A stretch of 64,000 bases of DNA from Rana temporaria (lineage: Eukaryota > Chordata > Amphibia > Anura > Ranidae), in NCBI RefSeq assembly GCF_905171775.1, contig NC_053501.1, positions 17,897,754 through 17,961,753 on the forward strand. Reading direction: 5' to 3'. Under the pieces are notes generated by a model. The model did no database searches. It saw only the letters and a list, made by a program, of their open reading frames with translations, and was not told where the DNA came from. Below are positions 54,906-64,000 of this stretch, piece after piece (position 1 is the first letter of the stretch; each line of letters opens with the position of its first letter). The translations under genes were made by a program, and so were the position numbers.

Positions 54906-55336
54906 AGCCCCATACACACGGTAGGACTTTTTGACAACAAACTTCAAAATGAGCACGTTTTAAAAAAAAATCCTACCGTGTGTACGCTCCATCGGACAAA
55001 CTTTTTCGGTTTTCATCGGACGAAAGTTCGCTCTGCAAACGGACAAACTTTTCGGCAACAAAAGTTCTACGGTGCAAAGTCCTATCGTGTGTACAGAAAT
55101 CCCTCTGACTTTTGTCAGAAAGTGCAAATACGCATGCCCAGAACCAATGTTAAAATCAACCAACAATAGCAGAAGTTGGCCAAAGGGTGGCGGTAAAGAG
55201 CAGAAAAAACACGTGATGTTGGGAAAGTTTGCAGAAAAGTCCTGCCGTGTGTATGCTATGGGTGTGCCCGGCCATCTCCCTTCGGACAAAAATCCACGGA
55301 AAAGTTTGTTTGAAGTCCGTCCGTGTGTATGAGGCT
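54906..55336. mobile_element. PIF-like palindromic MITE
   Basis: Ends AGCCCCATACACACGG and CCGTGTGTATGAGGCT are inverted. TAA lies at 54903-54905 and TTA at 55337-55339. Arms contain CGGACAAACTTTT and AAAAGTTTGTTTGAAGTCCG-type inverted words. Confidence 0.82.
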
Positions 55337-55435
55337 TTACACAGTATGTAGTAAGATGGTGTGCTGTATTTTCTACATGTCTATATGATGTCAGGAAGAG
55401 CTCCTATGGTCCGAAGACACTAGCTGAAACGTTAA

Positions 55436-56082
55436 AGTGGTTGTTAAGCCACTTAGTGTTGTTGCTACTATCCCCTCTGTTATAATAAATGATGTGTCCC
55501 ACTGTTTGTGTTTTGTAAAAAATTTGCAGATAAATACCTTATTTTATAGCGCCGTTCGGCACCCACATGACTGGCCGCCTCTCTCCTCTCCGTGTCTGAC
55601 AGCAAAGGGGGCGGAGCTGAGAATCCCCCGCTGACATCAGCTGGAAGGAAGAGAGAGATGGCCGGCCACGTGACTGCCGAGCAGCCCTTTAAAATGAGGT
55701 ATTCATCAGCTATAAAATAAGGTATTTATCGGCTATAAAATAAGGTATTTATCGGGTATATTGGCGGATTTTTTTTTTACAAAACATATACAGTGGGGCA
55801 CAGCATTTATTATAACAGAGTGGATTGTAATCACAATATCTTATGATACCAGCAGGAGGGGGAGGGCACTGGTATGAGCTGACAGGCACAGAGGGGAGGG
55901 GGAGGAGCCACAGCTGCAGAGAGCAGGGCTGTGGATGACAGAGGGCACGTAAATTGACCAGTGTCAGGGCTCAGCAGCCATGATACACCGGGTCAGTTTA
56001 CAGGGGGAGGGTATAGCCAGGAAGGATCAGCCAGGTATTTCAGGTGATACAGAAGGCCAAATAGCACAGCACTTAACATGCT
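55436..56082. repeat. TTAA-type repeat, sibling of 53445-54430
   Basis: Starts AGTGGTTGTTAAGCC after TTAA (55432-55435) and ends CATGCT before TTAA (56083-56086). Includes a tandem triplet of GGTATTTATCGG(C/G)TATA units (55698-55762). Confidence 0.6.
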
Positions 56083-56086
56083 TTAA

Positions 56087-56394
56087 GTGAACAGGATCCC
56101 TTTTTTTTTTATTAATTTTTTTTAGGTTAGCTTAAACACATTACACTGAACCCCAGGTAAATGGCCAAATACACTGTTGAAATACTCATATGAAAGGAGT
56201 TTTATCTGCCAAATTGGTTTTGCTGATTGCCCATAGTTGTACAACCCTGATAGACAGTAGAACAAGTTGGTCACAAACAAACAAGGATTTCCCATCACAC
56301 GTACCAGCTAGCCTGCAAAACAACCAAATTGACCTGTCTAGCCATTCATGTTAAAAACAAAGGCTTTTGTTTTCACACCTTGGCAAATATATAC
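56087..56394. other. FANCM intron, no feature recognised
   Basis: Apparently unique, with a T-run near 56100. Confidence 0.4.
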
Positions 56395-56398
56395 TTAA

Positions 56399-56799
56399 AG
56401 CAGAGCTGCACCCAAATAGGTGTTTGCTTCCTCCCTCCCTCATTTGGCACCTCTCGTGGGGGAGCGGGTTCCTGTTTTTGACACTTTATGGGTGACCTTG
56501 CCGCTGCGTGGTCCCCCAAAAGTTTGACTCCCTCCATCCCTCGCTGCAAGGTCATTTACAGAGGGCAGCATGCTTCGTGCAAGCGCAGTAGGGAACCGGC
56601 TGTAAAACCGCAAGGCTTTGCTGCCGGTTTCTCTTATAAGGAATGGCGGCGGGCATCACCCGAGAGCCAATTGAAAAATCGGCTAGGGCATCGACATTGT
56701 GGGATCCCTGGACGGGTAAGTGTCCTAATATTTAATGTATTTGTACACAATTTTTAGCTGCTGACCTAAAAAAAAAATTAGTTGTGGGGCTGGAGCTCC
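56399..56799. repeat. TTAA-type repeat (GCAGAGCTGCACCC end)
   Basis: Begins after TTAA at 56395-56398. CAGAGCTGCACCCAAATAGG and TAGCTGCTGACC blocks match the repeat class at 6478 and 14757. It ends near GGGGCTGGAGCTCC. Confidence 0.6.
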
Positions 56800-57309
56800 T
56801 TTTTTTTTTTTTTTTTTCATGACTGCGACATTATGGTGGACACATCGGACACTTTTGACACATTTTTGGGACGAAAAAAAATCCACTGATTACTGCAAAA
56901 AATGGCAGGGAAGGGGTTAACCACTAGGGGGCGCTATAGGGGTTAAGTGTGGCCTTGTGTGTTTCTAACTGTAAGGGGGCAGGGCTGGACATGTGGCGTC
57001 AGTAATCGTCGTTCCCTCTATCAGGAAACAGACAATCACTGACATTGCCACAGAGAAGAAAGGCGAAGGTTTGTTTACACTCACCTCTCCCTGTTCAGCT
57101 CCTGTGACCCGATCGCGGGACACCCGCGGCAAACGGGTCTGCGGGTTCCTCGGGTGCGGTCACTGAGCTTCGGACCGGGTCGCGAGCACGCCGCCGGTGG
57201 TGCGCTCGCGACTCATGGCTGGGCTCTTAAAGGGGACGTATATATACGTCCATGTGCCCAGCCGTGCCATTTTGACGACGTATATAGTTGTGCAGCGGTC
57301 CTTAAGTGG
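56800..57309. mobile_element. TTAA family A element, 3' half
   Basis: From CATGACTGCGACATTATGG through GGGGGCGCTATAGGGG to GGTCCTTAAGTGG before TTAA (57310-57313). The 5' half is missing. Confidence 0.8.
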
Positions 57310-57313
57310 TTAA

Positions 57314-57930
57314 AATCAGAGGGTTTTGTTTGCACACATTTTTCAAGTATTTGCATCTTTTTACATGAATTGTTGGGCAGGGTTGATTTGAGCAGTATGC
57401 ATTTTGTTTTTATTTCTCCGCAATACTCAACGTGTTTCGTAGACTGGTCCATGTCATCAGGAGCTTGCTAGTGTAACATATGTAAACGTAAACTTAACTG
57501 AACTAAATGCAAGAAAAACATACATGAGATATTTCAGTAACATAACAGGACATCAATCTCATTATATAACCATGCACGGTCTCATTCTTACCTGGATGGG
57601 GACTGGGTGTGGGGAGAGACAAACTAATACCCCCTAAGGGGACAAACGAGCAAACCCCAGAACTAGAGGAGTACAGCGAGGGGATCCACACAAATGATGG
57701 TGTCTCTGGGGAAATGTATTTGCATATGAATTATTATTTCTATAATAAGTAATTTGCATAAATCACAATAGTAATACAAACACAAATTTGGGCTTGTGTC
57801 AATGGCATTAGTTGGAGATGCTTCTGAGCTCATTCAGAATTTATTGACCAGTGCATTTGGCTTGCTATCAGTGGGTTTGGCATTCCTATAGACTTGTTTA
57901 GAAATGGCAAAACCCCATTTAACACCAACT
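57314..57930. other. FANCM intron before the minisatellite
   Basis: No repeat termini recognised. The segment reaches the first unit of the 39-bp array. Confidence 0.4.
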
Positions 57931-58944
57931 AAAGCCCATCGGGCCCTAAATCTAGCCTGCTTTTCTACTAAAGCCTGTCGGGCCCTAAATCTAGCCTGCT
58001 TTTCTACTAAAGCCTGTCGGGCCCTAAATCTAGCCTGCTTTTCTACTAAAGCCTGTCGGGCCCTAAATCTAGCCTGCTTTTCTACTAAAGCCTGTCGGGC
58101 CCTAAATCTAGCCTGCTTTTCTACTAAAGCCCATCGGGCCCTAAATCTAGCCTGCTTTTCTACTAAAGCCTTTCGGGCCCTAAATCTAGCCTGCTTTTCT
58201 ACTAAAGCCTGTCGGGCCCTAAATCTAGCCTGCTTTTCTACTAAAGCCTGTCGGGCCCTAAATCTAGCCTGCTTTTCTACTAAAGCCTGTCGGGCCCTAA
58301 ATCTAACCTGCTTTTCTACTAAAGCCTGTCGGGCCCTAAATCTAGCCTGCTTTTCTACTAAAGCCCATCGGGCCCTAAATCTAGCCTGCTTTTCTACTAA
58401 AGCCTGTCGGGCCCTAAATCTAGCCTGCTTTTCTACTAAAGCCTGTCGGGCCCTAAATCTAGCCTGCTTTTCTACTAAAGCCTGTCGGGCCCTAAATCTA
58501 GCCTGCTTTTAAACTACTAAAGCCTGTCGAGCCGTAAATCTAGCCTGCTTTTCTACTAAAGCCTGTCGGGCCCTAAATCTAGCTTGCTTTTCTACTAAAG
58601 CCTGTCGGGCCCTAAATCTAGCCTGCTTTTCTACTAAAGCCTGTCGGGCCCTAAATCTAACCTGCTTTTCTACTAAAGCCTGTCGGGCCCTAAATCTAGC
58701 CTGCTTTTCTACTAAAGCCTGTCGGGCCCTAAATCTAGCCTGCTTTTCTACTAAAGCCTGTCGGGCCCTAAATCTAGCCTGCTTTTCTACTAAAGCCTGT
58801 CGGGCCCTAAATCTAGCCTGCTTTTCTACTAAAGCCTGTCGGGCCCTAAATCTAGCCTGCTTTTCTACTAAAGCCTGTCAGGCCCTAAATCTAGCTTGCT
58901 TTTCTACTAAAGCCTGTCGGGCCCTAAATCTAACTTGCTTTTCT
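57931..58944 (+). repeat. 39-bp minisatellite abutting a FANCM exon, 26 units
   Basis: The unit is AAAGCCTGTCGGGCCCTAAA then TCTAGCCTGCTTTTCTACT. Units are nearly identical; rare variants are CCCATCGGG, TTTCGGG, TCTAACC and one 3-bp insertion near 58510. Each unit includes CTAAAT, a pyrimidine-rich tract and an AG, like a weak 3' splice site. The last unit runs into the true acceptor (TTGCTTTTCTTTTCTATATAG) of exon G. The in-frame repeat (13 codons) gives an open frame of 202 codons that is not a gene. Confidence 0.97.
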
Positions 58945-58955
58945 TTTCTATATAG

Positions 58956-59339
58956 ACCTATAACCAAAGTCAGAGCAATAAGAGAAGCATCTACAAGGCC
59001 ATCCTGGGAAATGACACCAACTTCCACCTCAACCAGGAATGCCCACGCATGGTTCCAGAAGGACTAATCCCAACCTTGCACAAGATGTACATCACACAAG
59101 GAACCTATGATGCCAAAGACCCAGCAAAGCCCATCTCAAAGGACCGCCGTTCCAGCGTGGTTCATCGGAAATCTTCTGTTTTTAACAGGGAGGACACAAA
59201 AAAAGAAGGTTGGCTTTTGACAAATGCAGAGTTTGAGACCTGGAACCGTTTGTATCGTTTGACAGAATCTGATAGGGTAACAGATGTCATTCTACCCAGA
59301 ACGCAGTTTGAGCTCTTCAGAGATCCGGAAACCAGCACG
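58956..59339 (+). CDS. FANCM: FANCM internal exon G (start of MHF-binding region)
   Basis: 128 codons, phase 0 at both ends, between TTTCTATATAG and AGCACG|GTGGGT. The product TYNQSQSNKRSIYKAILGND continues through PRMVPEGLIPTLHKMYITQG, a basic Ser-rich linker (DRRSSVVHRKSSVFNRED) and WNRLYRLTESDRVTDVILP. It follows motif VI and matches the vertebrate FANCM segment that begins the MHF1-MHF2 binding region, known from the family. It joins exon F (GREER|TYNQ) and exon H in frame. Reading on past the donor gives an early stop, so splicing is required. Confidence 0.97.
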
Positions 59340-59902
59340 GTGGGTATGACCAGTCACTTCAGAAACTAACTGGTAAGGAAGAAGTCCACCCTAAATTATT
59401 GGAGCTTTAGGCAAAAGCTGGTGGGTATTGGCAGCCATCAATAATCGGTGTATCTCTCAGGAGCCTGTGAGACCTTTAAAGTGATACTAAAGTTTCCCTT
59501 TTAAAAATAAATAACAAACCTGTCATACTTGCCTCCACAGAGTGGCCCCGAACATCCTCTTCTGGGGTCCCTCTGCGGCTCTCGCGGCTCCTCCCCGCAT
59601 TAGATAACCCCCTCTGGGATGCTCTCTCCCGAGGGGGTTACCATGCGGGCATGCTCCTGAGTCATACACTCGGCGTCTATGGACGCCCCCCTCCGGGTTT
59701 AACAAGATCCATACTAAATAGAAAGTAGAAAAGGTTATGTTAACCTCAATATAATTGGTCTCCACACCCTCAAAAAAATAATAATTTTCTCCAATCATTA
59801 CAGATTTATATTATAATACGATTGGTACTTGTCAGAACCCGTAAAACGAAAGTGTTGATATGCAGAAACCTGTTTTTATTTTTTGTAGATTGGTCAGATT
59901 GA
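59340..59902. repeat. FANCM intron with a family S repeat
   Basis: From about 59480, AGTGATACTAAAGTTTCCC after TTAA, then TCTTCTGGGGTCCCTC and CCCGAGGGGGTTACC blocks match 35541-36066 and 37308-37791. The right border, near 59700, is not defined. Confidence 0.55.
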
Positions 59903-60163
59903 GGCGCCTTTTACACTACTGCGACTTCAAAGTTGTGTGATTTTTCCACAATTTCGCAAGCATGATTTTACCGCAATTTCAGGGAATGCTTTTGTAAGTG
60001 GCATCAAAATCGGACCAAAGTAGTACAGGGACTACTTTGAAGTCGGAAGGACTTGAAGTTGTACTAATATGAATGATTGTCATTGGAAATCATGGGAAAC
60101 GACTTGTCATGCTACTTTGCCATCACAAATCAAGGGACAAGTCGTATAAGTGTGAAAGGGGCC
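59903..60163. mobile_element. PIF-like MITE
   Basis: Ends GGCGCCTTTTACACTACTGC and GTCGTATAAGTGTGAAAGGGGCC are imperfect inverted repeats, flanked by TGA (59900-59902) and TTA (60164-60166). Confidence 0.7.
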
Positions 60164-60166
60164 TTA

Positions 60167-61048
60167 GGCTCGGTTCACACTTGTGCGATGCGGGAACCCT
60201 GCGAATCCAGTGCGGTTTCCCGCATCGCACCTGACTCGCACGGCAGTTCACACTGCCATATGTAAACTGCTGGGGAGTGTCATTATATGTTAAAGCGGGA
60301 GTTCACCCGAAAAACAATTTTTAACATTAGATTGAGGCTCATTTTGTGAGGGAATCGGGTGTTTTTTTTTTAAATCGAAGCAGTACTTACCGTTTTAGAG
60401 AGCAATCTTCTCCGCCGCTTCCGGGTATAGTCTTCGGGACTGGGCGTTCCTATTTGATTGACAGGCTTCCGACGGTCGCATACATCGCGTCACGAGTAGC
60501 CGAAAGAAGCCAAACGTCGGTGCGGCTCTATATGGCACCTGCGCACCGACGTTCGGCTACTTTTGGAAAATCGTGACGCGATGTATGTGACCGTCGGAAG
60601 CCTGTCAATCAAATAGGAACGCCCAGTCCCGCAGCCCATACCTGGAAGCGGCGGAGAAGATCGCTCTCTAAAACGGTAAGTACTGCTTCGATTTAAAAAA
60701 AAAAAACACCCGATTCCCCTTCACAAAATGAGCCTCAATCTAATGTTAAAAATTAAGTTTTTGGGTGAACCTCCACTTAAACGACACCTTCCATTTCAGC
60801 TCGCGTATCGCACTGCGAACTGACAGTTCGGACATGAATCGGATCGCATATGTGTGAACACCCATGCGATCAGATTCTGGTCCGAACAGAAAAAGGGTCC
60901 TGTGCGTGTTTGGACCGAATGCGGTGCAAAATCAGCCGTACTATCTGTATGGCTGAAATCGCATTGCACAGACATCGCATGTGTTGTGAACAGCAGTGCG
61001 CTGCGAATCGCATGCAATGTCTGGCATCGCACAAGTGCGAACCAGCCC
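60167..61048. mobile_element. PIF-like MITE interrupted by a TTAA palindrome
   Basis: Ends GGCTCGGTTCACACTTGTGC and GCACAAGTGCGAACCAGCCC are inverted, flanked by TTA (60164-60166, shared with the previous MITE) and TAA (61049-61051). The interior has GCATCGCAC and GTGCGATGC-type words. It is split at 60294-60776. Confidence 0.85.
60294..60776. mobile_element. TTAA palindromic element, near-perfect 483-bp foldback
   Basis: Flanked by TTAA at 60290-60293 and 60777-60780. Arms: AGCGGGAGTTCACCCGAAAA, AACATTAGATTGAGGCTCAT, AATCGAAGCAGTACTTACCG, TATTTGATTGACAGGCTTCC and CACCTGCGCACCGACG. All recur inverted in the right half, meeting near 60535. Confidence 0.92.
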
Positions 61049-61158
61049 TAAGTGTCATTTATGGGTAGCTGTAGTATTAAGCGCTCATGCAAGTATGTGT
61101 AATAATACTGATGTCATTTGCGAGATGCTAATTTGGTTCCTATGATTGCATAACCTAG

Positions 61159-61311
61159 GAACAAGTCTCAGGAAGTGTCCATCAGCTGTCCCTATCAGAG
61201 TGGAAACTATGGCAGAATCGTCCTTTTCCAACGCACTTCGTGGATCACTCGCTTCGGAGTAAAAATTTCATTGCTGTTACGCAACTGATTGAGCAGATGA
61301 GAGGGGAGGAG
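61159..61311 (+). CDS. FANCM: FANCM internal exon H (end of MHF-binding region)
   Basis: 51 codons, phase 0 at both ends, between TTGCATAACCTAG and GAGGAG|GTAAGC. The product EQVSGSVHQLSLSEWKLWQN continues to RPFPTHFVDHSLRSKNFIAV and TQLIEQMRGEE. The HQLSLSEWxLWQ...PTHxVDHS block is strongly conserved in vertebrate FANCM and lies in the MHF-binding part. The next exon, which should begin with an acidic stretch, was not found before the window ends. Confidence 0.97.
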
Positions 61312-61584
61312 GTAAGCGGAGCCCAGTTCAGTGCACCAATCGCATTCTGTGCTGTGAGGGCAGTTTGTTTCTATATTTTAGGTAAATTCCAAAAAAATAT
61401 TAAGAATTGTAAAATACAGTTGACTTTTTTTTTATTTTTTGTCGCTCTCTGTGGAGTCCTTTTGGATTCTAGGCCTACGCTGTACATGGAGCGCTGACTT
61501 CTGGGAACGCTGAGGTTAAACCTTGCCTCTTCCTAACCATAAACCTCATCCCTGAGTTATTACTTGCCGTCCAACGTTTGTATA
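61312..61584. other. FANCM intron, no feature recognised
   Basis: Ordinary intronic sequence. Confidence 0.4.
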
Positions 61585-61586
61585 TA

Positions 61587-62023
61587 CCGTATTTATCGGG
61601 GTATTGCACGCTCCGGCGTATAGCGCGCACCCCTAAAGTGGACCCGCATTCCTGTAAAAAAAAAGATTTTAGTACTTACAGTTTTGGTGTCTTGCGCGGC
61701 GGCCTCGTCGGGTCCGGCGTCCGTCTGCGGCTTCGGTGGTGTCCTCCTCGTCGGGTCTGGCGTCCTTCTGCGGTGTCCTCCCCGCTCGCTTCCCGCGCTG
61801 AGTTTGAACCACTGCGCTGGCATATACCGAGCGCAGTACACTCGGGTATAGTCGGGCAGGCTCGGCTCCTCTCGCGGTCATGTCCTGTATGTCCAGGACG
61901 TGACCGCGAGAGGAGCCGAGCCTGCCTGAGTGTACTGCGCTCGGTATATGCCGGCGCAGTGGTTCAAACTCGGCGCGGGTATCGGCGTATATCGCGCACC
62001 CACGATTTTGCCAATAAATACGG
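61587..62023. mobile_element. TA-flanked foldback MITE
   Basis: Ends CCGTATTTATCGGGGTATTG and CAATAAATACGG with TA on both sides (61585-61586 and 62024-62025). The centre is a strong palindrome (CATATACCGAGCGCAGTACA and its complement; CGTGACCGCGAGAGG). Two CGTCGGGT-type tandem words lie in the left arm. Confidence 0.87.
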
Positions 62024-62157
62024 TAACCACAGTGACCCCCACAGTCACTATATCTGGTAGACATCACTGAATCGAAGGGCGCTCAGGTAAGTATTAGGGG
62101 GGGGGCTGCTGCGCATGGATAATTAAGATAATAAAAAAATCTGCCTTTTTTACAACC

Positions 62158-62400
62158 CCTGTAAGTACTGAAGTTTGTCGCCATTTCACGGGAGAGCACA
62201 ATTTCAAATCTTGACATGTTTGGTATCTATTTACTTGACACAACATTAACTTTGTTATATATTTTACCCCAAAGAATGGGTATTGTGTTTGTGTGCACTA
62301 AAATGTAAGGGTACTTTTTCCTGAATATTTGCATTTGATAAACGGCTGCACAAAAATTGTCTAACATAAAAATATTGCTCTCTGCTTTCAGAAAATATAT
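62158..62400. repeat. Fragment related to the 138-1212 element
   Basis: CTGAAGTTTGTCGCCATTTC, GACATGTTTGGTATCTATTT and ACTTGACACAACATTAAC match 850-930 of the window with changes. Confidence 0.6.
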
Positions 62401-63716
62401 AGGGCTAGATTCACATACCTTTAGGCGGGCGTAGCGTATCTCCTATACGCTACGCCGCCGTAACTTTGAGAGGCGAGTATGGTATTCTCAAATATTTTGC
62501 CGCCGAAGTTACGACGCCGTAGCGTATTAGGGCCGGCGTAAGCCCGCCTAATTCAAATGTTGAAGATGTGGGCGTGTTTTATGCATATTAAGTGTGACCC
62601 CACATAAATGAAGTTTCGATCGAACGGCGCATGCGCCGTCCGTGGACGTATCCCAGTGCACATGCTCCAAATGACGTCGGCAAATCGTCAACGCTTTCGA
62701 CGTGAACGTAAATTACGGCCAGCCCCATTCACGGACGAGTTACGTAAAATTTGAAAAATTCAACGCGGTTCCGACGTCCATACTTTACATTGGCTGCGCC
62801 ATCTTTTTGGTGGTTTATCTTTACGCCTGAAAACCACTTGCGTAAACGGCATATCTTTACTGTGACGGCCGGGCGTACGTTCGTGAATAGGCGTATCTAG
62901 CTGATTTACATATTCTAGGTGTAAATCAGCGTACACACCCCTAGCGGCCAGCGTAAATATGTACCGTATTTATCGCGGTATAACGCGCTCTGGCGTATAC
63001 CGCGCACCCCCAAAGTGGCCCCCAATCCTGTGGGAAAAAAAGATTTTTTGTTGTTTTGTACTTACAGTTTTGATGTCTTGCGCGGCGTCCATCTGCGGCC
63101 TCGTGGGGTGACCTCTTCGGCGGGTCGGGTGTCCTCTTCGGCGGGTCGGGCGTCCATCTTCGGCGGGTCCGGTGTGCATCTTCGGCGGGTCCGGTGTCCA
63201 TCTTCGGCGGGTCCGGTGTCCATCTTCGGCGGGTCCGGCGTCCTTCGGCGGCGTCCTCCCGCTCGTTTCCCGCCACGACTTTGAATACTGCGCCCGCATA
63301 TAGCGAGCGCAGTACACTCGTGAATCTTCGGGCAGGCTCGGGCGCCTCTCGCACTGACGTCCTGTACGCTCAGGACGTCAGTACGAGAGGCGCCGAGACT
63401 GGCCAAAGATTCACGAGTGTACTGCGCTCGCTATATGCGGGCGCAGTATTCAAACTCATGGCGGGAAATCGGGTATCGGCGTATACTGCGCACCCACGAT
63501 TTTGCCCTGATTTTCAGGGCAAAATAGTGCGCGGTATACGCCGATAAATACGGTAGTTAAGATACGACGGCGTAGGAGACTTACGCCGGCCGTGTCTTAG
63601 CAACATTTAAGCGTATCTCAGTTTGAGCATACGCTTAAAATTGCGACGGCGCGGATTCGGACTTACGACGGCGTATCTACTGATACGCCGTCGTAAGTCT
63701 ACCTGAATCTGGCCCA
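62401..63716. mobile_element. DNA element, sibling of 28700-29422, with a nested TA MITE
   Basis: Ends AGGGCTAGATTCACATACC and ACCTGAATCTGGCCCA. Shared blocks with 28700-29422 include GGCGTAGCGTATCTCC-type, GGGCCGGCGTAAGCCCGCCT and CCCTAGCGGCCAGCGTAAAT. It is interrupted exactly after that block at 62962. After the insertion it continues TACGACGGCGTAGGAGACTT, as in the sibling. Confidence 0.82.
62964..63553. mobile_element. TA-flanked foldback MITE nested in a DNA element
   Basis: Ends CCGTATTTATCGCGG and CCGATAAATACGG, TA on both sides (62962-62963 and 63554-63555). A tandem array of about six units of CTTCGGCGGGTC(C/G)GG(T/C)GTCCAT lies at 63115-63245, followed by a palindromic centre at 63295-63440. 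Confidence 0.9.
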
Positions 63717-63719
63717 TAG

Positions 63720-64000
63720 TGTTTGGGGGGTCAAAAAAATGCTGCGTTTTTAATGTGTGTAAAAAAATTCAAACTTGCCTTGGGCATCTAGTGATCAAGT
63801 GGATAGTGGAGGAACTGGCATTTGACAGTTGATCGACAGGGCAAAGCTTGGCATAAGGGAAGGACAGGGTTTAATCTTAAAGTGGAGTTTCCATCCCAAA
63901 TTTTTTTTTCCATATTGTGCTCATTAGACCTAAAAAAGAAAAAAAAAAAAATGTTTACTCATCTGGAAATGCCTGTTGCTATGCGGTCCCACAAAATCTG
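63720..64000. other. Window end, intronic, no feature recognised
   Basis: Includes an AAAGTGGAGTTTCCATCCC word typical of TTAA-type repeat ends near 63879. The next FANCM exon is not present. Confidence 0.4.

Noticed and set aside
57904..58512. 202-codon frame with a perfect 13-residue repeat
   Set aside because: The 39-bp unit is divisible by three, so an open frame is automatic. It is not in frame with exon G and lies in an intron.
59049..59369. Independent 106-codon gene ending at 59369
   Set aside because: It is the interior of FANCM exon G read through the donor at 59340 to an intronic stop.
61578..62067. Arg-rich frames on both strands
   Set aside because: They lie wholly in the TA-class MITE, where its palindromic GC-rich arms keep frames open.
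62941..63547. Pro/Asp/Arg-rich tandem-repeat frames
   Set aside because: They come from a short tandem array inside the nested MITE.

Overview
The window is vertebrate genomic DNA, most likely from an anuran and probably a ranid-type frog. The grounds are a spliced vertebrate FANCM gene in long introns, plus a dense load of Tc1-like, hAT-like, TTAA-flanked, PIF/Harbinger-like, DIRS-like, Penelope-like and L2/CR1-like elements. Many repeat families here look like ones I associate with frog genomes. Placement below 'amphibian' is inference from repeat style, not from a database search.

The only gene that can be named is FANCM, the Fanconi anemia group M DNA translocase, on the + strand. Eight consecutive internal coding exons lie at 31990-32121, 33366-33498, 33694-33783, 37977-38072, 51129-51316, 53160-53366, 58956-59339 and 61159-61311. 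They join in frame to 461 codons with no stop. They encode the helical insert between the helicase lobes, the second helicase lobe (motifs IV, V and VI) and the MHF-binding region. The DEAH lobe and start lie upstream and were not found in this window. The large central region and the C-terminal ERCC4-like nuclease and HhH part lie downstream. One intron appears to use a GC-AG donor. One exon sits directly after a 39-bp minisatellite whose units resemble 3' splice sites.

A second possible gene is a first coding exon on the - strand at 9702-9933, with a good Kozak ATG and a GTAAGA donor. Its product is not recognised.

Layout: 1-9.6 kb holds TTAA elements, a 35-bp minisatellite, an L2/CR1-like LINE end, a tRNA-derived SINE and tandem repeats. 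9.7-10.5 kb holds the orphan exon and a promoter-like flank. 10.7-31.9 kb is repeats, including hAT elements with exact 8-bp duplications, a solo LTR, and 32-bp and 44-bp minisatellites. 32-61.3 kb holds the FANCM exons. The 13-kb intron at 38073-51128 carries two Tc1-like copies, a Penelope-like fragment, a DIRS-like remnant and a four-level nest of insertions. 61.3-64 kb is intronic repeats.

Much of the repeat annotation rests on inverted termini, target-site duplications and sibling copies that act as empty sites within the window. No rRNA gene, functional tRNA gene, CRISPR array or viral gene was seen.
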